NCBI GenBank assembly: GCA_030704615.1
Contig: CM060732.1
Span: 21,452,001-21,516,000, forward strand
DNA from: Takakia lepidozioides
Lineage: Eukaryota > Streptophyta > Takakiopsida > Takakiales > Takakiaceae
DNA: 64,000 nt
Direction of reading: 5' to 3'
The first letter of the stretch is position 1, and every line of letters begins with the position of its first letter. Of this stretch, positions 21,300 to 32,543 are shown piece by piece. The position numbers and the translations under genes are program-made. The notes beneath the pieces were generated by a model that made no database searches, was not told the DNA's origin, and saw nothing but the letters and a program-made list of their open reading frames with translations.

Positions 21300-24137
21300 T
21301 TAGAATTTTCGTCCATGTATCAATGCTGCTTACGGTCCTGATGACAAGCGCACCAACAAGGCAATAGTGGAGGATCCAAAACAGAAGCGTGGAGGACCTC
21401 TTGTGGGTGCTGGAACATCTTGCCCTCATAAAGGCCCAAGGAGAAAGAAGTCGGAGTATGGAGAGTCTTACAAACGTGGTTGCCAATGCTGTTTCAAGGT
21501 CCAGCAATGCTATCTCGCCCCTGACATCTGTGTCCTCACGTACTACAACAACATGGAGCATACAGATGCCAAGGGAAACCCTCGCATGGGAAGTCCGCAG
21601 AGTTCAGGAACACCCGCCACGCCTATGCACCACACATTAGCGAGGAATTGAAAGCCTGGGTCGTCGAGTGTTTGTGCCGAGGCCTGTCGGTCGCCCAAAT
21701 CATGATGGAGCATAAAGAGCACGTGATGAACAACACCGGCTTGGGCGATGCATGGACCGCGATGATTTCTTGTTGGAGCAAGATGTTTGCAACCTTGCGA
21801 GAAACGTGCGTGGCAAACCTTCAAAAAGCACGCCGATGATGCAGAGAGTGTGCGCATGTGGAGAGACCAGAATCCTGCGTCCGTTTTTTTCTATCAAGAG
21901 GAGAAATTAGAGCCAACATTCGAGCATTTTGATGGAGATTTGACATTCACTATTGGCATACAGACTCCCGTGGCAGAAACGACGAATGCTGGAACTAGGA
22001 CATGACCGTATCGTTGCATGTGATGCAACCTTTGGGACAAATCATGACAAGGTACTATTCGAACGATTCCATGGACTTGTACGAGCATGATAGCATAGTA
22101 CCATGCAACATTCACATAATATTTGGTGTGCTGACCCTTTCTGTATGTTTTCATGTGTACGTTGCGGAAGACCGAGAGGCAGACCCATTGTGAACCGCTA
22201 CAGACCTCATCACTCTTATGAAGTCTTCTCGTGCAGAACTGAGCGGAATTTGCATGCTCTGACCATCTTACATTGTGCATTCCAACAGTTCCCATTGTAC
22301 ACGTTGATGGTCTTCGACGAGTGGTTGAACGGTATACCAGTTGCCTATATCCTATCCGCGAGGAATCGGACAAGAGACCTGGTTCCGTGGATGAGAGCCT
22401 TGCGCGATTCACTCCTCGCAGATTTGCCGAGCTGGCGACCCAATGCCTTCATTGTGGACGATGCCGAAGCAGAAATCAATATTCGGTAAGTCTGTTGGTC
22501 CACAACACCGGTCCATTGTCGAGGTCCACTGCAGCAGTCCATTGCTACAGTCCACTGGCAGACTCCTGTGGCGAAACCCGATGGCAGTTCGCTGGGCAAA
22601 TCCACTGGTAGTCCGCTGTCAAGTCCGGTCATCAGTCCCCTGGCAAGTCCGCTGGCAGTCCCCGGCAAGTCCTCAGCAGTCCGCTGCCAAGTCCACTGCC
22701 AAGTCCAGCAGTCCCTGGGGTCGGCCGTCCGCTGCCAAGTCCACTCGGCAGTCCCTGGCAAGTCCGCTCGGCAGTCCGCGCAGTCCGCTGCCCCAGTCCT
22801 AGCTAGGGGAAGTCCAATGGGGAAGTCCACTGGGTAGTCCAATGGGGTTATTCCAGCACATCAACGTCATGGCATTGTACTGTCCACTGGGCGAGTCCAG
22901 TGGCTCTGCCCGCTGATACAGGTTCTGTTACAGTCCACTCCGGCAGTCCACCATTGCAGTCCGATCCCAAGACTCTAATGTGTACCATGTGTGTTGTGCA
23001 GAATTGTTTTTGAAGGAGTACTCATTTTCCTCTGCCTTTGGCATGTCCGCAAGGCATGGGTGAAGCAATCATGCAAGAAAACGAAGGATCCGGTGACCGC
23101 TTAAACTTGTTGAAGGATATGGGAGACCTCATGTACTGTAGAGGGGGACCACGCAACGAGAAAAGAGCGCTTCGGTGGGTTGCAAGGAGAATCCGTCGTA
23201 TGAGGTCAAAATACCCGAAAGGACATGAATTTCTTGACTATATCGAACAGTATTGGAAGCCCAAAATAGCAATGTGGTGTACAGCAGCCCGCCATGTCCC
23301 TCATGCGAGCCAAGACACAAACGCAAGCATTGAGGCATACCATGGAAATCTGAAGGCAAGACTTGCCATGGGGAAAGCAAGATGAGTGGTCGTAGAGTGG
23401 ACTGGCTTATATGGGAACTCACTGGCCGTGTGCTAACACACTACTGGTACGCAATCCATTTGAAGACCCACGGGTTCATAAGAAATGACAAACACGAAAA
23501 GTACATATCCAGTTCTATACTTGCGGCACGAGACATTCCTGCTGAGAGTGTTACTCTTCCCTTGGGTCCTGGTGAACCAGCCTACGTTCTCAGCAGCAAC
23601 CACCCCGGCACAACATACATTGTTTACAATCCTGATTGCGATTGGGGTTGTTGCACGTGCCCATGGGCAATGAAGGGAAACTTATGCAAGCATCAGGTCC
23701 GTGTCCTGAAGATGCTTCACCCTGACCTGCAGGATGGCCTCCTTGTGCGCGCTTGTGGCACGGCGCTGGGAACCATTCATGGAGGATTACCTAACTTGCT
23801 CTTGGGCAATGGTGCCGGCGGCAACGACGAATCCAATCAGTTCATGGAAAGACATCCTCCGGACGACTTCCCCTACGACGAGGCACCTCTGGAGGTCTCA
23901 GCCTTGGAACAAGAATTCGCGGACATACTTCGCATTGTAGGTGATGACAAATACCTGGAGGCACATGCCCGATCTGCTCTTCATATGTGCAGAGGGCAGC
24001 GCTTCTGGCCGACCAGTCTTTCGTGGAGGCCTGGAAAACCCGGCCTAGGGTTTTGCGGAGAACCAGCAAGAGGGTGTCTGCACCTGCACCTGCAGCACAT
24101 ATATACTCGAAAATTCGCAAGGTTTCAGGTCGTGTAG
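21300..24137 (+). pseudogene. MULE transposase (DDE, SWIM zinc finger), frameshifted
   Basis: The N-terminal part has AYGPDDKRTNKAI and a zinc-finger-like GCQCCFKVQQCYLAPDI...EH. A helical region (EELKAWVVECLCRGLS) and FTIGIQT precede the core. Catalytic residues: Asp in ACDATFGTN (22022), then after an intron (22052-22288, GT..AG, phase 0) YTLMVFDEWLNGIPVAYIL and FIVDDAEAEIN (Asp near 22457), and after a second intron (22486-23001, GTAAGT..CAG) FLCLWHVRKAWVKQ. Glu lies in DTNASIEAYHGNLKARL (23332). The SWIM finger is CCTC..CKH near 23649-23693. Frame changes occur near 21590, 21640, 21790, 21985, 23085 and 23382, several not explained by introns, so this copy seems inactive. The frame ends at 24137. 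Recognition of the family is firm. Confidence 0.88.
22486..23001 (+). repeat. transposase intron 2, filled with AGTCCRCTGG-type short repeats
   Basis: The intron starts with the consensus donor GTAAGT and ends TGTGCAG. Its interior to about 22970 is a loose array of agtccactgg, agtccgctgg and ccaagtcc units, on the order of thirty copies, one every 10-20 bp. The same units are in the terminal repeats. Splicing here keeps the frame across Ile-Arg-Ile and joins conserved transposase motifs. Confidence 0.8.
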
Positions 24138-24311
24138 AGTCACGAAGAAGACAATATAAGTCTGCAATGCCTCGAAAAGAGACAAGGTTTCATGTCGTGT
24201 AGGTGTCACGGAGAAGAGTCTGAGAGACAACTATAAGTCTGCCTCGAAAAGAGACAAGGTTTCATGTCGTGTAGGTGTCACGAAGAAGAAGAATATAAGT
24301 CTGCAATTCTC
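24119..24311. repeat. three tandem copies (65-72 bp) at the 3' end of the transposase gene
   Basis: Copies begin aaggtttcakgtcgtgtag at 24119, 24184 and 24256, with cacgaagaag, ataagtctgc and cctcgaaaagagac inside. The first copy overlaps the end of the transposase frame, so the duplication may have spread the stop region or a polyadenylation signal. Confidence 0.8.
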
Positions 24312-24339
24312 TGGTAGCATTGTCCCTTTCTGAAATACA

Positions 24340-24540
24340 AGTCCGCAATGGACTAATGCACAGTCTCCCAACGGACTCCTCCAGTCTCCCAACTGACTCC
24401 CACACAGTCTCCCAAGCATAGTCTCCCAACGGACTCACGCACAGTCTCCCAACAGAGTCACAGTCAACAGACTGCGAGCGCCAGTAAGCCAGTCTGCTGG
24501 TCAGTCTGCTGCCCACTCCAAAAGTCTGCTCACCACACTT
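24340..24540. repeat. cagtctcccaacggactc repeats between the two convergent MULE genes
   Basis: At least five close copies of agtctcccaa(c/g) followed by ggactc or tgactc, then agtctgctg units up to 24530. The array lies between the transposase 3' end (24137) and the end of the peptidase gene (24812). Confidence 0.75.
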
Positions 24541-24811
24541 CCACCTCATCCCTGCAACTTATGCCAATCCAGCGTCCCAGCGGACTCATGGACATGGTGC
24601 CTCCCAGACTAGGTACCAGACCCAGCAGTCCTAGCCTCGGCAGCGTACTGCTCGCACATTCAAGCTCAGCAGACTCGGGTGCACAGTGCATGGAAAAATT
24701 GACACCATTGTGTCCATTGAGTTTAGTGACAACATTACAAAACATGCCAGCACCCACAGTACACAAAAGTGCTCATCACCACTGGAATAGTAAGCGAAAA
24801 GACTCGCATTT

Positions 24812-26048
24812 TTATTTCGGTACATAGACTTCACAGGACAAGTACATCATACTCATGAGAGCAGTTTCTCTACATTGTCCAACCCCCGCACGATATACTG
24901 GGCACACTGCATTCGCTGCCCAAGTGCAAACTTGAAAGTAAACCAGTCCTTCGTGAAAGGTGTTCCTCTCTCTGGCTTTGCAGTCTTGGAGACATTTGCT
25001 CTGACTTTTACCCACATAAAACACTTGAATGAATGACATGACGTAAAAGCCACACTCCCAGCTGAATGGTTGCTGGGCACATCAGGCGCGTGGAACTGAA
25101 ATGCTTGGACAATCTCATGCCACTCTGGTGAGTCCATCGAGTACCCTAAGCACTCAGCATGAAGCTTCCGAATCCACCCTAGAACAAAGGGACATTTATG
25201 CGAGTCCCTGATAGAGTTCAGGTGAGTGTAACAGCCCTTGCGGAGGTCGATGATACAAACACTCCAGTGCCCCCTGCAATGGTATCAAACAACATGGCGT
25301 CATTGCACAATCATGATGGGCAGACTCAGCAGACTGACACTCAGCAGACCGACCATCAGCAGCACTCAGCAGACTCAATTCAAACCCAGTCCACTGCACA
25401 AATACAGAGGTCAACTTAATCGCTCAGAGTCAAGACGACACTGCGAAACCAGACTATGACTCAGGAGACAGTCTCAGCAGACTCGGAAGAGTTCTTACTC
25501 GTCCCAATTGGCACCAAAAATGAAATCGCACTCTTTCAAGTCCTTGCCCAGTCGTTCAGTGCTGAGGCAACCTTTCAAGACCTCCAGAAGGCTTTCATGT
25601 TGCCCCACCCCCAATGACTTCAACACCGTCCATGTCGACGTTGGAAGAACAGCAATAGTGTTGGTGAACGCAGCCTCAAACCGACTTCTCATAGAATCGA
25701 CACCACAGCTCCAGGAGTCTATCTGTGCACTCCGACTCAACCTTCTGGAGCCTTTATGTCATCCGGCGACAGTCCGCATTCAAACCGTGGGTCCCCTTCA
25801 AAAAACATCAGCATGGAATTACCCGCCTTCACGTGCAGAGCATGTGCTTTGCCAAACGAGCACCCATCCTGCACAGAGAGCACCATCCTTCGGGAAGCCT
25901 CATGTACTGAACAGACTGACGTCAACATGGTACCAAACACTCTACAGGCTGAACAATTCATCAGACTGACAAGACTAACCACAACAGACAATGATGAAAC
26001 CAGCAGAGAGACCAGCGTGCAGACTGACCACAACAGAGCGCAAAGCAC
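24812..26048 (-). pseudogene. ULP1-like C48 cysteine peptidase domain of the MULE, 3' exons
   Basis: The last exon (25274 down to 24812, stop TAA) joins an upstream exon ending at 25499 through an intron with GTAAGA donor and TTGCAG acceptor. The join gives CDFIFGANWD then EGHWSVCIIDLRKG, the catalytic His of ULP1-type proteases (HW..x..ID), followed by HLNSIRDSHKCPF. The Gln and Cys of the active site are seen as QQPFSWECGFYVMSFIQ (Cys codon 25052-25054), but one base is missing before it (C run, plus 25075-25077), so it lies in a different frame from the His. A second one-base break lies near 25740, where SPDDIKAPEG must join LSRSAQIDSW. Family role: removal of SUMO or related modifiers; in MULEs the role is unknown. 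The recovered motif order H-Q-C is diagnostic. Confidence 0.8.
25275..25498 (-). repeat. repeat-filled intron of the ULP1-like gene
   Basis: The 224-bp intron before the catalytic His exon holds consecutive cagcagact, cagactgac and cagcagaccgacc units on the plus strand (25318-25480). As in transposase intron 2, the splice sites are good and the interior is the MULE's short repeat. Confidence 0.75.
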
Positions 26049-26090
26049 TTAACGACAAAGACAGACGAGGAGACTGAGCACAGTACTCAC

Positions 26091-29000
26091 CTGTGCTGCT
26101 CCAGGAAACGACCCACATCTTTGTCCATGTCCAAGGCCAGCTTGCGGTTCTTGTTCAAAGACGCCAGACTTTTTCTTCGCCGGTCTCTTGGTACTCGGAC
26201 CCTCCTCGACCTCCTCAGCATGGTCCACGACAGTCCGCTTCTTGGCTTTGCCTCTCCCCTGGGAAGCAGGGACAGCTGTAGGCGGGCTGGATAGAGCAGA
26301 CAAACGCAGTGCTGCCGCCCTACTTCGCAACAGAGGCTGGTCAGCAGGTTTGTTTACACTTGCTGGACCTGTCTTTGCAGCTTCGTGGGTCGCATGCGTA
26401 GAACTGACCCGCGCATCGGGGGGCGTGCTCACCCCCACACCTTTCTTGGTTGTCGATCCCACGTTTGCAGCATGGGCGGAAGATGTCATGTCCTCAGAAG
26501 TAGACAGTCTGCCGACGGAGGGACGAACATCCTGTGAGGATACCGAGCAAAATGTCGAATTAGCCCAATTTCACAATGTGCTAAAACATAAACAACAGTG
26601 CTGAAAGAGAGGAAATGCACAACCTGCCCAAGGGGTGAGGGAGCAGACTCCATGTAATCCAGCTATACCAGACGGGTGTCTGCGCCGCATGTGGTTCCTT
26701 GTCAGTGTGCCTGCAGCATGTTCAGTCTGTTGCTCAATGTGGGCAGTCTGCTCGGCCGCCGGTTCTTCGTCAGTCCTTTCGTCTGTGAACTGTGCAGTCT
26801 GCTGGCAACTCTGCGGTTCAGTCTCTTCCTCAATGTGGGCAATGTGCTCGGTGGCAGGTTGGTCGTCAGTCCTTCCCTCTGTGAAGTGTGCAGTGTGCTG
26901 GTCAGGCCGTGCAATCTGAACTGTGCAGTCAGAGCTGAGCTGTGCAGTCTGCCGCTCCGAGCCATCCTGGTCAGTCCTTCCATCTGTGACCTGTGCAGTC
27001 TGCTGGTTAGTCTGCGGTTCAGTCTGCTCATCAATGAAGACAGTATGCTGCCCCGCCACAGGTTGCTCGGCAGTCCTTCCATGTGTCCACTGTTCAGTGT
27101 GCTGGTCAGTCTGGTGGAGCCGGCTGGGTGTTCGGATCTCCATGGACTTGGGAAACATCAAGAACATGTATGGAAGACCCACCGGCAATTGCTTCCTCAG
27201 ACTCTTCTGTAAGATCTATGATACGGTTTTGCGTTCCCAGATTGAGTTCGGTCATCACGTAAGACTCATCTATGGCTTTCGCCACTGAGCGCACGAAAAC
27301 GGGACTAACCTGGAAGGTCATAGAAGGCAGGCCACGGGGAGCTGGATAAGAATGCTTTACCGGTGACCTGATGACGTCGTCAGTGAATGTGCCTGGGGAA
27401 AAGTGGACTCGGTCAAAACACTCATACTGCAGATCCAAAAACATGTTGTTGGGAACTCAGCAGAAATTCGTCCACAGGGTCCCGGTGAGGCCAGTGCATC
27501 CGAGTCTGTTGCACAATCCAGGGAACAGACTGGCTGTTAGTCTCCTGGATAGTCTGCTCGGCCATCTGCTGAGTGGGTTCGCCAGTGTGCTGCACAGTCT
27601 GCTGAGGGGCAATCTGCTGGCTGGATTCGTCGGTCTGCTGGTCTGCTGTACAGTTGCTGAGGGGCAGTCTGGTGGCCATGTTCGCTGGTCTGCTGCACAG
27701 TCGGCTAGTCTGTTGGCCGGTCTGTTCTCCGGTCTGCTGCAAAGTCTGCAAAGTTCGCTGCCCGCTCAGTACTGTTTGCACATACTGAGTATGTGTGTGC
27801 GGGGCAGTCTGCTGGGAGTGATCCGGCCTATTACCGGACGGTCTGGTGCACATGCTCGGTCTCCAGCACTTGGGCAGTCTGCCCACATGTGTCGTGGGGA
27901 ATATGTTGTTCGACATTCTTGTGGCCAGTCTGCTGGACAGTCTCCCGAACTCCTTGTAAAGCCAGGACAAGGTCCCTTGCACCTCTGGCAAAAGAGTCAA
28001 AAACAGCCTGCACTTGCTTGTCTCCCAGATCAACTCGCCCTGCAACACATGTTTATGCAAATGTGAACTTCTAAAAAAGTTGGCAAAAGAAATTGAGCTG
28101 AAACACGAAAGTTGCCCATAACATTTTACCTTCCAAGAGATTTCCGACGAGGCCAATGTCCTTGATTTGCCGGCACAGGCATGCTCCATCGAGATGAGCA
28201 ATGGCGCCGATGCGGTCTTCAGTTGGGATCCCACACCACAGGACTTTGAAGACATTGGGATTCTGCAAAACAATGTCGAATACTGCTCGCTCCATCACCA
28301 ATGCAAACCAGTGCAATGCGTCATCACCACAAACTTCTGTGAATGGTGTTCCATGGAGTAAGTCCATCCTCAACTATGCAGATCCTTCATCAACTTGTTG
28401 TATGATGCAATTTTCGCACCCAAAGGTTGGATGTGCCATAGGCATATGTCTGAGGTCTTCAGGCCGTGGGTCATCCATGAGAATCAGCTGCACAAGTAGA
28501 GGCGGCGCATTTTGGTCGCTTGTGGCTTCAATGGCAACAGCAGAGGCGGCTTCTAGAACATGGTTGGCTTCCTCAATAGAAAACTCCATGGAATAATGAA
28601 AGGGTACAAATGACCACCGGCGGTCCGCAACAATCCGGTGGAGCTCATTATGCCAATCCAAATGGGGATTAATTTCTCCCACCCTAAGCCGGGGAAGTGT
28701 GAGGTCTTCAGCTCCGGGTCGAATTACCGGTGATGGCGATCGCCAAACTGCAAAAAAGCGCCGTGCTATGTGAGAGAAAGGCAGTCTGCTGGTCCGCAGT
28801 GTTGGATGACAGGACTTCCATTGGCATGGGCTGCATGATGGGCTCCTGGAGAGGAGTCTGCAGGATGACAGGCTGCTCGTTGGGAGTCTGCTCGTTGGAG
28901 TCCTGCTGAACGGGAGTCTGCTGGATGACGGCCTGCTGAATGGGAGTCTGCTGGATGGCAGACTCGGCTGTCCCAGACGCATTCCCCCCCGACGCGTCTT

Positions 29001-30467
29001 GAATATGTAATGCCGCTATAGCAGCAGATGACCCAGGATACTTCAATAATATGTACTCTCGCACGCGGTCCACTTCCGCACGCACTGCAGTCGCTTGTAA
29101 AGGAGCATCATTGCTAGGTATCCGCCAAGCCTGAATGGCCCTACGAATAGAAACACGTTCATCCTGGTACACGGCAGAGAACTTCGACGTCAGGAACATG
29201 GACGTGGACTCTATATTCACCTCATGCAGCGGACTGGACTCACAGACCAGCAGACTGTAAACGTGCGTACGTAGGTGGAGGCAACTAGTAGACTATTGGA
29301 CTGGACCAGCGGACTGACAAACGGACTCAGTAAGTAATGCAGCGATATAAAACAGACTAACTGACGAGCGGAGAGTGAGCCAGCGGACTGAGGAGAGAAC
29401 GCAGCGGACTGACCAGACTGAATAGGCAACGTGACCCCGATGATGGACTCAAACAGCACAGAGAACAGACTGGGCGGTCAGACTGACCATTACCTCCTCT
29501 ACTTCATCATCGTCATCTTCATCTTCAAAGCTGTTCAACTGTTCCGCTGTCGGATGAATGTGCGTAGCAGACCTGACTGGGCAACTCTGTAGAAATAACG
29601 GAAGAAGTCTGGATCCCCAATTGGTGGGCACTCTGGTGGGAAAAGCCCAAAGTCAACGAGGCGCAATGTGCCAGGGCAGACTGGCCCTTCAGTGCTCTGT
29701 TGAGTTTTTGGTTTTGACCCTAAACCGATGGCATGGGTCGCGATATTTGTGTGAGTCTGCTGCCGAGTCTGGTCAGGCAAGTCAATGTCCACTGGACTTG
29801 TCACCCCTTCCAGGCCCTGAGCAGATTCACTTTCAGTATCAGTACTGATGGTGTGGGTCTGCCGCCCAGGACGGGGTTCAGTCTGTTGCGTGGATTTGCC
29901 CTTGCCTCGCGAGCAGACCTTGCAGCCTTCTCTTTTTTTTGCCTCCTTTTTTTGGGCCCCATCACTCAGTTTACGTTTTCTGGGAGCGTCCGGCGTTCCT
30001 GCACTTGCAAATCCTCCATTGACGGGCCACCACAATGGACGCCATACCGTGCGCGCACTTCGTCTAATTCCAAAGTGCGGGGGTCAAGCACTGATCCGCG
30101 CAAGCGCATTGTGGCCTCTTTGACAATCGACATTTCTTTCAGTATCGGCCAAGGCTTGAAATCCCGTGGAATCATTGCAACAGTCTCCTTGCAACCGTGT
30201 CAACACAATGCCGATTTAGTTGGATTTTGTCCTTGATACCTCTTCACAGAAGGGACAGAAGAGCTTGTCCTTCTGCCAATTCGAGTTTTGGGCTTCCGGG
30301 CGGAGGTCTACAAATGCTTCCACTATTTTATGATCAAACTCGTCTGGTGAGTACCAGTACCTTCGCTCCTTCTTCAGTCTGGTTTGGTGCACAAAATCCA
30401 CCAGTCCGCTCCACCTTTTCACAAGCATCCTCCATCGCTGCAGAATGAAACGAAGGTGCAAGGACAA
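26091..30467 (-). pseudogene. upstream exons of the ULP1-like MULE gene: Gln-Gln-Thr-rich and nuclear-type regions
   Basis: Several open segments on the minus strand have good splice edges. From the 5' side: 30467-30240 (RRYWYSPDEFDHKIVEAFVD, ending CPFCEE before GTATCA); a block with KRKLSDGAQKKEAKKRE (basic, nuclear-signal-like, near 29970) and an acidic EDEDDDDEVEEV near 29500; 29220-28708 (Gln/Thr/Pro repeats such as QQTPIQQAVIQQTP); 28730-28135 (DWHNELHRIVADRRWSF, DDALHWFALVMERAVFD, with an in-frame TAG at 28374). The last is spliced at 28134 (GTAAAA) to GRVDLGDKQVQAVFDSFARG. An exon at 26489-26091 has KRPAKKK and ends at a perfect CAG|GTGAGT donor. I cannot assign a family to these parts; they resemble the long N-terminal region of transposon ULP1 genes. 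Exon borders are partly guesses. Confidence 0.55.
26690..27900. repeat. long CAGTCTGCTGG / QQT repeat tracts
   Basis: Between 26715 and 27120 and between 27530 and 27900 the plus strand repeats cagtctgctgg, cagtgtgctgg and tcggccg-linked units. The minus strand is open through both tracts and reads QQTAQFTDERTDEE and QQTGEQTGQQTSR-like protein. Whether these tracts are exons or introns of the peptidase gene cannot be settled by eye. Confidence 0.75.
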
Positions 30468-30469
30468 TG

Positions 30470-32106
30470 AGCGACAGCGACAGATAGAAGTCCTATGAAA
30501 AGACTCACCCTAAGCAAGAAGGGACACAGAATGGAATGGAAAACACCGCAACAAGTGAGAACCTCACCGAGCCGATGAACTTCGAGTTGTTACGAAGGCG
30601 AGCGTGTTTGCGATGCTTCGCGGCTCACCGCGACTCTCCACAAAAGAGGGAAACAAAACAGTGCAAAACTATGTGAAGAAATAGGCGCGAAGAGAATGGA
30701 GTCGATCGCATATGGAACATGAGAAGAAGAAAGTAGAAATAGAAGGGAAAGCGGGCATGGCACTGCCAACGTGGCGCGATTTCACAGGCGCCAACTATCC
30801 GCCGTCATCGCATTGAATACGTCCACCGAACGAACGCATCGTACTAAATTCATCCACGGTCCTCGCAAGTGCAGCAGACTCATTTTCCATCGGGCCGAGA
30901 GTCCACCGGACCGCCAGTCCAGCGGACTATTCGCTTTGCTGAGGCGAAGCGGCTTCATATTGGAGGCACTTCCCTGCCAGCGGAATGAAGACAAAAGAGA
31001 GTAAGGGGAGAACATGAAAGTCGAACACACCCATTGCAAACAGACTTGTGGCACAACATATTGATGCATGCACAGTCCAACAGACTGATATCCATAGAGG
31101 AGAACTGTCCAGCAGACGGACGTTTCGCCAGACTGGCGGAGAACAAGCCAAAAGACTGACCGGAGGGAAAATAAGAAGTCAACAGACTTAGTGCAACAGA
31201 CTTCCGACACAACAGACTAACAAATTCACAAGTGCAACAGACTGATATCCCAACAGACTGACTTCCAGCAGACCGCCTCCAAACTGACTCTTATGCACGC
31301 GATAAGGGGAATATCCGGAGCACTGACGGACCAGCGGACCCACTGTGAACAGACTCGCGACACAACAGACCTCAAACATCCACGCGCATTTGCAGATGCA
31401 ATTGTCTCAGACATCTCCTGTCGTGGCTCAGACATCTGCATTCAGCAGGTGCGTGTGGATGTTTGAGGACCTTACGACTGGATGGTGTTCCGTGACGACT
31501 CGAATTGCTTTTTTGTGCTGCCATCCCTTATATAATACCATGTGGATCCATCACAAAGCTGGGTTTCTTCAGATTCTCCACCATTTTCCACAACTTATGC
31601 ACGACGGATGCAAGCCGCTATACTTGGTCACATAAACAGTCCCATCGTCCGATACGAAATCTGCAATACACGCCCCCATGTACATACGCTTCCACCATTT
31701 TCGCGCCCATGTTACCCATGGGTTCCTTTAACGAACTAAACTTGTGAAGGCTCTCATGAGGGATGCAGTACGAAGGGGCTAAACGTATCATGACGGATCA
31801 CAAGCAGATGACGTTATCGACGACAGATGTCCGCATTTTCCATATTTATGACATAGAACCAAACCATAAAACGAAGGTTCCCGAAAGCACAACAAGAAGG
31901 CAAAAATAGTGGAAGCATATGCACGATGGTGGCTGTAGTGCCGAGACAGTCCTCTCATGTTCAAGCACACGCTTCGTCATCATCATGAACATCGCGCGCA
32001 AAAGAAGAACAGTCGTGTGCATGGAAACGCCTACCGCAACATCGGACAACAAACAGCCGTCAAAAGAGAGCGGTCGGGATTTGGTGGGAAGATCATTGCC
32101 ATTTTC
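30470..32106. other. 5' region of the ULP1-like gene inside the MULE
   Basis: Probably leader and promoter of the minus-strand gene. 31050-31400 carries many caacagactgat(a)tcc and agactgac units of the same family as elsewhere in the element. No conserved domain was seen in the short frames here. Confidence 0.45.
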
Positions 32107-32465
32107 GCAGCCCTAAAAATGGAGGGCTCGGATGGGTTATGGGAATGGACGGTGGCGATCCTGTGCCGTCAGCGGACTGGATGGCAGGGGACTGGCCAGC
32201 GGACTGGCGGACTGGCAGACTGCTGGGCAGCCGACTGGCCAGCAACGGACTGACAGACTGGAGGGCAGCGGACTCATGGGCGGGGGATTGGTCGCGCGGC
32301 GGACGGGGGTGCGGGCACGGTTGCTGCAGCCGCGCCCGCGGCTGGGCGACCGCGCGCGCAGGGGGGCGGGGCGGGGCGGGCGGGGTGCTGGGGAGCCGGG
32401 CGTCCTTGCACGGGGCCCACCGGCCACGTGCCCATTGAAGACCCTATTATCTTAAAATGAGAGGC
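32107..32465. repeat. right terminal inverted repeat of the MULE
   Basis: Reverse complement of 20301-20722. Starts gcagccctaaaaatgg inside and ends ttaaaatgagaggc at the outer edge. Middle portion gcgcccgcgg and ggcggggcgggg is GC-rich. Confidence 0.9.
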
Positions 32466-32467
32466 GG

Positions 32468-32477
32468 CCTCATGGAG
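32468..32477. repeat. right target-site duplication of the MULE
   Basis: cctcatggag, one mismatch from cctcctggag at the left end. Two extra bases (gg) lie between it and the matched part of the terminal repeat. Confidence 0.7.
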
Positions 32478-32543
32478 TGGAGACCCAACTCTCCACCCTA
32501 TGGCCCAAGAAGTTTGGGATTAAAATAAAATATTTTTGTTTGA

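Larger units (their letters stand above)
20301..32465. mobile_element. Mutator-like element (MULE) of the Kaonashi/ULP1-carrying type, about 12.2 kb
   Basis: Long terminal inverted repeats (20301-20722 and 32107-32465) start GCCTCTCATTTTAAGATAAT at both ends. Ten bases flank them as a near-perfect duplication: cctcctggag (20291-20300) and cctcatggag (32468-32477, two bases beyond the right repeat). MULEs make 8-11 bp duplications. Inside, a MULE transposase is read rightward from the left end, and a second multi-exon gene is read leftward from the right end, ending in a ULP1-like C48 peptidase. Convergent genes driven from the two ends are known from maize MuDR, and ULP1-like genes from Kaonashi MULEs. 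Both genes carry frameshifts in this copy. Arrays of a short CAGTCTGCTGG-like motif pervade the element. Confidence 0.9.

Noticed and set aside
28071-28373. ALHWFALVMERAVFD as the catalytic His of the ULP1 peptidase
   Set aside because: A better match (HWSVCIID followed by the Q and C motifs) lies in the last exons at 24.8-25.3 kb.
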